From positions 1 through 38,389 of the forward strand of contig JALWDJ010000042.1 in NCBI GenBank assembly GCA_027014605.1: a stretch of DNA of 38,389 nucleotides, in the 5' to 3' direction. The translations under genes and the position numbers were made by a program. Positions 34,523 to 38,389 of this stretch are shown one piece after another. How positions within the stretch are numbered: position 1 is the stretch's first letter; each line of letters opens with the position of its first letter. The stretch comes from Campylobacteraceae bacterium. Lineage in GTDB: Bacteria > Campylobacterota > Campylobacteria > Campylobacterales > Sulfurovaceae. Under the pieces are notes generated by a model, which saw only the letters and a program-made list of their open reading frames with translations, was not told where the DNA came from and did no database searches.

Positions 34523-36010
34523 GTGCATTCAAGTTTTAGTATAATAGATTGGATACTCTTCTTTTTATACTTTCTTATCTTAATCTTAACTTCAATATTT
34601 TTAAGTAGAGTAGAGATAAAGAGTTCAAGAGAATATTTTACAGGTAATAACTCTGTACCTATGTTTGCTGTAGCAATCTCAGTATTAGCTACATCTCAAT
34701 CAGCAGCCACCTTTTTAGGAGGTCCAGAGTACTCTTTTAGTAAAGATTTAACATTTTTAGGTTTTTATGCCTCTGCATTTTTAGCTATTATATTTGTAGC
34801 TAAGGTTTTAGTTCCAAAATTCTATGAGATTAAGGCAATTACAGTCTATGAGTATCTTGAGCATAGATATAGCCCAAAAGCTAAAGAGTATGCAGGAGTT
34901 ATGTTTTTAGTAGGACGACTATTTGCTAGTGGAGCAAGACTATATATTGGAGCATTAGCTATATCTATGATACTATTTTCAGATATTCTCCCATCTCATA
35001 TTGCCATATCTATAATAATTTTAGTATTAGGAGCATTAGCATATACATATTTTGGTGGAGTTAAATCTGTAATATTCTCTGATATTATTCAAGCAGTTAC
35101 ATATATTGGAGCTGGAGTTGCTGTCTTAATATATCTATATTATGCTCTAAACACAGATTTTTCTACTATTATAGAGACTCTAAATCAAGACCATAAACTA
35201 AAACTTATAGATTTCTCATTTAATGGTGGATTTACAATATGGACACTCTTAACTGGTTGGTTTCTACTAAATATAGCAGCTTATGGACTTGACCAAGATA
35301 TGACACAGAGAGTCCTTACATGTAGAGATAAAAAAGATGGTGAAAAATCTCTTATATATTCGATTATATTTACAATTCCTGTAGCTATGCTATTTTTAGC
35401 TATTGGACTACTTCTATATCTATTTTATCTACACCCAGAAATATCTGGCATTAAAGATGTCTCTATTGATAGAGGATTTAATGGAGAAAAAATTACTATA
35501 TTTATGTTCTATATATTAAATGAGATGCCAGAGGGTTTAAGAGGGTTAGTTACAGTTGGAGCAATTGCGGCCGCACTATCATCTACAAACTCAGTTCTAT
35601 CTGCTATGGCATCAGTTGCTATTGAAGATATATATAGACCTTCGTTTGGTAAAAATAGAGATGAGAGACACTTTCTAAAAGCTAGTAGAGTAGCTGTTAT
35701 TCTATTTGCAATGCTACTCTCCATAATGGCTATGGTTAGCTACTATTGGCAACAATATACATCTCTTCCACTTTTAAACTTTGCTTTAGGTGTTATGGCA
35801 TTTGCTTATGCTTCTTTACTTGGAGTATATGGAGCTGGAATATTTACAGATAGAGGAGATACTAAAAGTGTACTATTTGGATTAATTGGAGGATTTTTAA
35901 CTGTTTTAATCCTACAACCATATATTATAGGATTAAAAATAGACTTCTCTATTCAGATTATAGTTGGGACTATAGTATCATTTTTAATTACTATCTCTAA
36001 AAAGAGTTAG
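34523..36010 (+). CDS. Sodium:solute symporter (SSS family)
   Basis: A 495-residue polytopic transporter with about 13 helices. Family landmarks are SREYFTGNNSVPMFAVAISVLATSQSAATFLGGPEY near the N-terminus (Na+ site region), GGVKSVIFSDIIQ, and TVGAIAAALSSTNSVLSAMAS near residue 350, where conserved Ser/Thr bind Na+. The substrate (proline, acetate, pantothenate or a sugar) cannot be told. The GTG start has AAAGG six bases upstream, 17 bases after the coiled-coil gene. Its end overlaps the convergent stt3-like gene by 14 bases. Confidence 0.9.
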   Translation: MHSSFSIIDWILFFLYFLILILTSIFLSRVEIKSSREYFTGNNSVPMFAVAISVLATSQSAATFLGGPEYSFSKDLTFLGFYASAFLAIIFVAKVLVPKFYEIKAITVYEYLEHRYSPKAKEYAGVMFLVGRLFASGARLYIGALAISMILFSDILPSHIAISIIILVLGALAYTYFGGVKSVIFSDIIQAVTYIGAGVAVLIYLYYALNTDFSTIIETLNQDHKLKLIDFSFNGGFTIWTLLTGWFLLNIAAYGLDQDMTQRVLTCRDKKDGEKSLIYSIIFTIPVAMLFLAIGLLLYLFYLHPEISGIKDVSIDRGFNGEKITIFMFYILNEMPEGLRGLVTVGAIAAALSSTNSVLSAMASVAIEDIYRPSFGKNRDERHFLKASRVAVILFAMLLSIMAMVSYYWQQYTSLPLLNFALGVMAFAYASLLGVYGAGIFTDRGDTKSVLFGLIGGFLTVLILQPYIIGLKIDFSIQIIVGTIVSFLITISKKS

Positions 36011-38024
36011 TTTTAACTCTAAATATAGCAAAAGTTTTATTTCTAGCTACCTCTTCAAATAGATTATGGTTATAATTATTAAAGAGTAATGCTTGAATTA
36101 AAAATGAATTATATATTTTTGGTTTTAAAAGAAGAACATGACCATTATAGATTATAAGAGTTGAACTCTTTAATCCTATATAACGCTTTTTAAAAACTAT
36201 TTTATTTTTATTAAAAATTACAATTTTACTAAAGGTAGTAAAATTACCATTAATTCTTACCTCCCCTTTTTTGGTATCTATACTAAAATTAGCATCTGTT
36301 TTTAACTTAGTTTGAGATTTATCAAACTTTTTAGTTAAATACCCTATATCTATAAAATTACTAGGGTAACCCTTTCCTGTTTTTAGATTAATATTTGAAC
36401 ATAACTCAATGGCAGATAGAGTTGATAACATATTTTTATGAAGTAGTATATATATCTCTCCCTTAATATTAGGGAATTTAAAATCTTTATCTTTTAGTTT
36501 AGCTAAATACTCTATGGGATAGTTTTGTAAAAAGTAGTTCATAACTTTAGAGTAACCTCTTTTTATCCCCTTTCTATACTTATCTACAAAAAATATAGAG
36601 GCATTTCTTACAAAATTTTGATTACTACTTAATACTATCTTAGAGAAGATATAGGTATCCTGTTGATGTTTTCCATTATCTATAAGTGTATTGTTACTGT
36701 TTAGATAGTACCATAACTCCCAACCATAATCCCACCAAGCTATTAAAAAATCATCTTTTTTAAATCTCTTTTTAAAATTATCTAAAAGTCTAATATCATC
36801 TGTTGAGCTAAAAAATGAAGGAGAGATACTATATTTATTATATTTAATAATATTATTAAGTGCAAAAAGAACAACTAAAAAAATAAAAATATAACTAACT
36901 ATTTTATATATTTTTTTAGAATATTCACCCCAAGTTATAAGAATATGTTTAAATATTAAAAAGGCTCCATATACCATTGAAAATGAAAATAGTGTTACTC
37001 CATATAGTGTAAACCTAAGTCCTGCAACCATAGAGAAAAATGATATGATTACCAATGGCAAAGTTAATAACATGCTTCTATATCTAATAATAAGTGCAAT
37101 ATATCCCAAAAAAGCTATTATAAAAAATACCATAGCTCCAGATACTCTATATGCAACTTCAGATATATCAATATCTCTTGCTTCTATTACATTAGTTAGG
37201 TCTGAACTAAATTTTACTTTATTGTTAAATTTAGAATTTATCTCAATAGATGAACCCTTATTTAAATAATCGGTTACTCTACTATAGTAGCTATTATCTG
37301 TAAGGAGTAGTATAGATACTACGATAGCAGTTAAGAGTCCAATATATTTAAAATATCTTTTTCTATTATAGATTATATTATATATAAGAAATATTACTAA
37401 TATAGATAATATTATAGGTGCAGATGAGTGATACCAAAAGGCAAAAAGAGTAAGTGTAAATAAGCTATAGAATATATATTGAGTTTTTATTGTATCAATA
37501 AATCTTATTAGAAAATAGATAGCTAAGAGAGGAAAAAATGCGTTTAAAATATCTGTATCATAATATCCAAGATGGGTTCTATAGTAGTAGCTTGTCATAA
37601 GTGAGCCAATAATAGAACCGTATAGTCCAACTCTTGCTAATTTATAGTGGTTTGACAATAGTATTATAGGGATAACAACTAAAGATGATAAAAAAGCAGG
37701 TAGAAAGAATATAGCACTATTTAAATCTATTCCTGTAAGTTTTACAACTCCATAAATCAAATAAGCAGGAGCATATTCAGATATAAAAGGGTATTTAACT
37801 CCATTTAGTAGTTGCTCTGCATAATACCCATATAGTCCACTATCGGGAGTCCAAAGAGGTATAATATGACTATTATAAAAAAAATCACTACTGTTATGGA
37901 TTTGATAATATAAAATTAATCTTACTGCTATACTAAATGTATAGGCTAATAAGATATATATCATTAAAATTTTATTAGATACTTTTTTATCTTCTAAATA
38001 TAAAAACTCTTTTAATTTATTCAT
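35997..38024 (-). CDS. pglB: STT3/PglB-type oligosaccharyltransferase
   Basis: A 675-residue enzyme that transfers a lipid-linked oligosaccharide to Asn in D/E-X-N-X-S/T on the periplasmic side. The N-terminal half has about 12-13 helices. The catalytic acids are visible: TPDSGLYGYYAEQLL in the first loop, the DxD-type GYYDTDIL near residue 153, and the EL5 Glu in DISEVAYRVSG near 291. WWDYGWELWYYLN near 430 is the sequon-Ser/Thr-binding motif. The C-terminal periplasmic domain ends FNNYNHNLFEEVARN, as in Campylobacter PglB. Length fits PglB (about 710). No pgl biosynthesis genes are adjacent. It is transcribed alone and convergent with the symporter. Confidence 0.92.
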   Translation of the reverse strand: MNKLKEFLYLEDKKVSNKILMIYILLAYTFSIAVRLILYYQIHNSSDFFYNSHIIPLWTPDSGLYGYYAEQLLNGVKYPFISEYAPAYLIYGVVKLTGIDLNSAIFFLPAFLSSLVVIPIILLSNHYKLARVGLYGSIIGSLMTSYYYRTHLGYYDTDILNAFFPLLAIYFLIRFIDTIKTQYIFYSLFTLTLFAFWYHSSAPIILSILVIFLIYNIIYNRKRYFKYIGLLTAIVVSILLLTDNSYYSRVTDYLNKGSSIEINSKFNNKVKFSSDLTNVIEARDIDISEVAYRVSGAMVFFIIAFLGYIALIIRYRSMLLTLPLVIISFFSMVAGLRFTLYGVTLFSFSMVYGAFLIFKHILITWGEYSKKIYKIVSYIFIFLVVLFALNNIIKYNKYSISPSFFSSTDDIRLLDNFKKRFKKDDFLIAWWDYGWELWYYLNSNNTLIDNGKHQQDTYIFSKIVLSSNQNFVRNASIFFVDKYRKGIKRGYSKVMNYFLQNYPIEYLAKLKDKDFKFPNIKGEIYILLHKNMLSTLSAIELCSNINLKTGKGYPSNFIDIGYLTKKFDKSQTKLKTDANFSIDTKKGEVRINGNFTTFSKIVIFNKNKIVFKKRYIGLKSSTLIIYNGHVLLLKPKIYNSFLIQALLFNNYNHNLFEEVARNKTFAIFRVKTNSF
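35998..36020 (-). terminator. Possible terminator overlapping the end of the PglB-like gene
   Basis: On the minus strand AGAGTTA and TAACTCT (36020-36014 and 36009-36003) form a 7-bp stem with a 4-base loop, followed by five U residues that run into the stop codon. The stem is weak and lies within the last codons, as at carA. Confidence 0.4.
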
Positions 38025-38275
38025 TGCTTATTTCCTTATCTTAAATAAAACATATTATAATAAAAAAAAATTAACATTACATTATAAAATATAATTTTAT
38101 TCTTTTTTTAAATTCATTTATAAATTTTATTTTTTTCTCATATATCTTAAATTAAAATATATTTTATTTATAATTAAAGGGTTAATTAACTGTTAAGATA
38201 TATCTATGATTTTTTATAAAATTATTATATAATATTATTATATATTAAATATAAAAATAATAGAAAAGTTAAAAA
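38025..38275. other. Extremely AT-rich intergenic region
   Basis: This 251-bp gap lies between the divergent pglB-like gene and the last ORF. It is almost all A and T in long runs, with one mixed patch (AGGGTTAATTAACTGTTAAG, around 38178-38197). It must hold promoters for both flanking genes, but I see no convincing element. No RNA gene is visible. Confidence 0.4.
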
Positions 38276-38389
38276 ATGAGTCAAGATAAACCTCAAATTA
38301 TAGGAACTTTTGAGATAAGAATTAATAGTAATGCAGATAAGAGCTATCTTTATAACTACATTCATAAATACAAACATTGGCAAAATATT
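38276..38389 (+). CDS. Partial hypothetical protein (5' end only)
   Basis: An ATG followed by 38 open codons runs off the window edge (MSQDKPQIIGTFEIRINSNA, then a Tyr/His/Lys-rich segment ending HWQNI). There is only a weak ribosome-binding site. No signal peptide or family motif is recognisable in the visible part. It could be a real gene divergent from pglB; confirmation needs the adjoining sequence. Confidence 0.4.
   Translation, partial: MSQDKPQIIGTFEIRINSNADKSYLYNYIHKYKHWQNI

Noticed and set aside
38025-38275. Extremely AT-rich gap considered as a replication origin or phage attachment site
   Set aside because: No DnaA-box cluster, no iterons, no tRNA end and no integrase nearby; base composition alone is not evidence in so AT-rich a genome.

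Overview
This is a compact, very AT-rich window from a bacterium of the phylum Campylobacterota (the former Epsilonproteobacteria), probably a Sulfurimonas/Sulfurovum/Wolinella-like respirer. The assignment rests on three things seen here: a clade II nitrous-oxide respiration cluster with the Campylobacterota-type nosB-D-G-C1-C2-H-F-Y-L complement and a NosZ carrying a C-terminal haem c domain; a PglB-like oligosaccharyltransferase; and a DUF507-carA-purA neighbourhood. No tRNA, rRNA gene, IS element, CRISPR array or prophage was found inside the window.

Layout. (1) 1-147: the minus-strand promoter and leader of what looks like an rRNA operon whose 16S gene would lie just left of the window (UP-like A/T tracts, TTGACA-N17-TATAAT, boxB-like hairpin, boxA). 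(2) 184-6259: a pseudopilin, a hisB-kdsC-lptC operon, and a convergent operon of a nucleotidyltransferase/phosphomannomutase-like fusion followed by pgk. (3) 6537-10338: a hisZ-purA-DUF507-carA operon on the minus strand ending in a hairpin terminator that spans the carA stop codon. (4) 10527-12783: a DUF3015/DUF4105 envelope pair. (5) 12787-24242: the nitrous-oxide reduction island. A Cys-less Crp/Fnr regulator, an orphan two-TM sensor-like protein and nosZ run leftward; nosB, nosD, nosG, nosC1, nosC2, nosH, nosF, a NosL-like lipoprotein, nosY and a Cys-less second NosL-like protein run rightward. Electrons would pass from the quinol pool through NosH/NosG and the two small cytochromes to NosZ, while NosD/F/Y/L supply and insert copper. 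(6) 24229-28253: pbpC (with an apparent one-base shift in a poly-A tract at its 5' end) and a GT39 glycosyltransferase. (7) 28370-32418: a pseudo-receiver protein, gmk, tatA, argS and a small membrane protein. (8) 32554-38024: a three-gene envelope module (small outer-membrane-like protein, OmpA-domain protein with an Asn-rich linker, coiled-coil protein), a sodium/solute symporter and, convergent to it, an STT3/PglB-type oligosaccharyltransferase. A truncated unknown ORF closes the window.

The most interesting points are: the OmpA-domain protein has six perfect D/E-X-N-X-S/T sequons in a 90-residue linker and lies about 2 kb from a PglB homologue, so it is a candidate multiply N-glycosylated surface protein; an orphan sensor-like protein sits between a Cys-less Crp/Fnr regulator and nosZ, with a Crp/Fnr-type box placed near -40 of a predicted nosZ promoter; and pbpC seems to need one extra A in an A9 tract to recover its membrane anchor. 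All assignments come from reading the sequence; no database search was possible.
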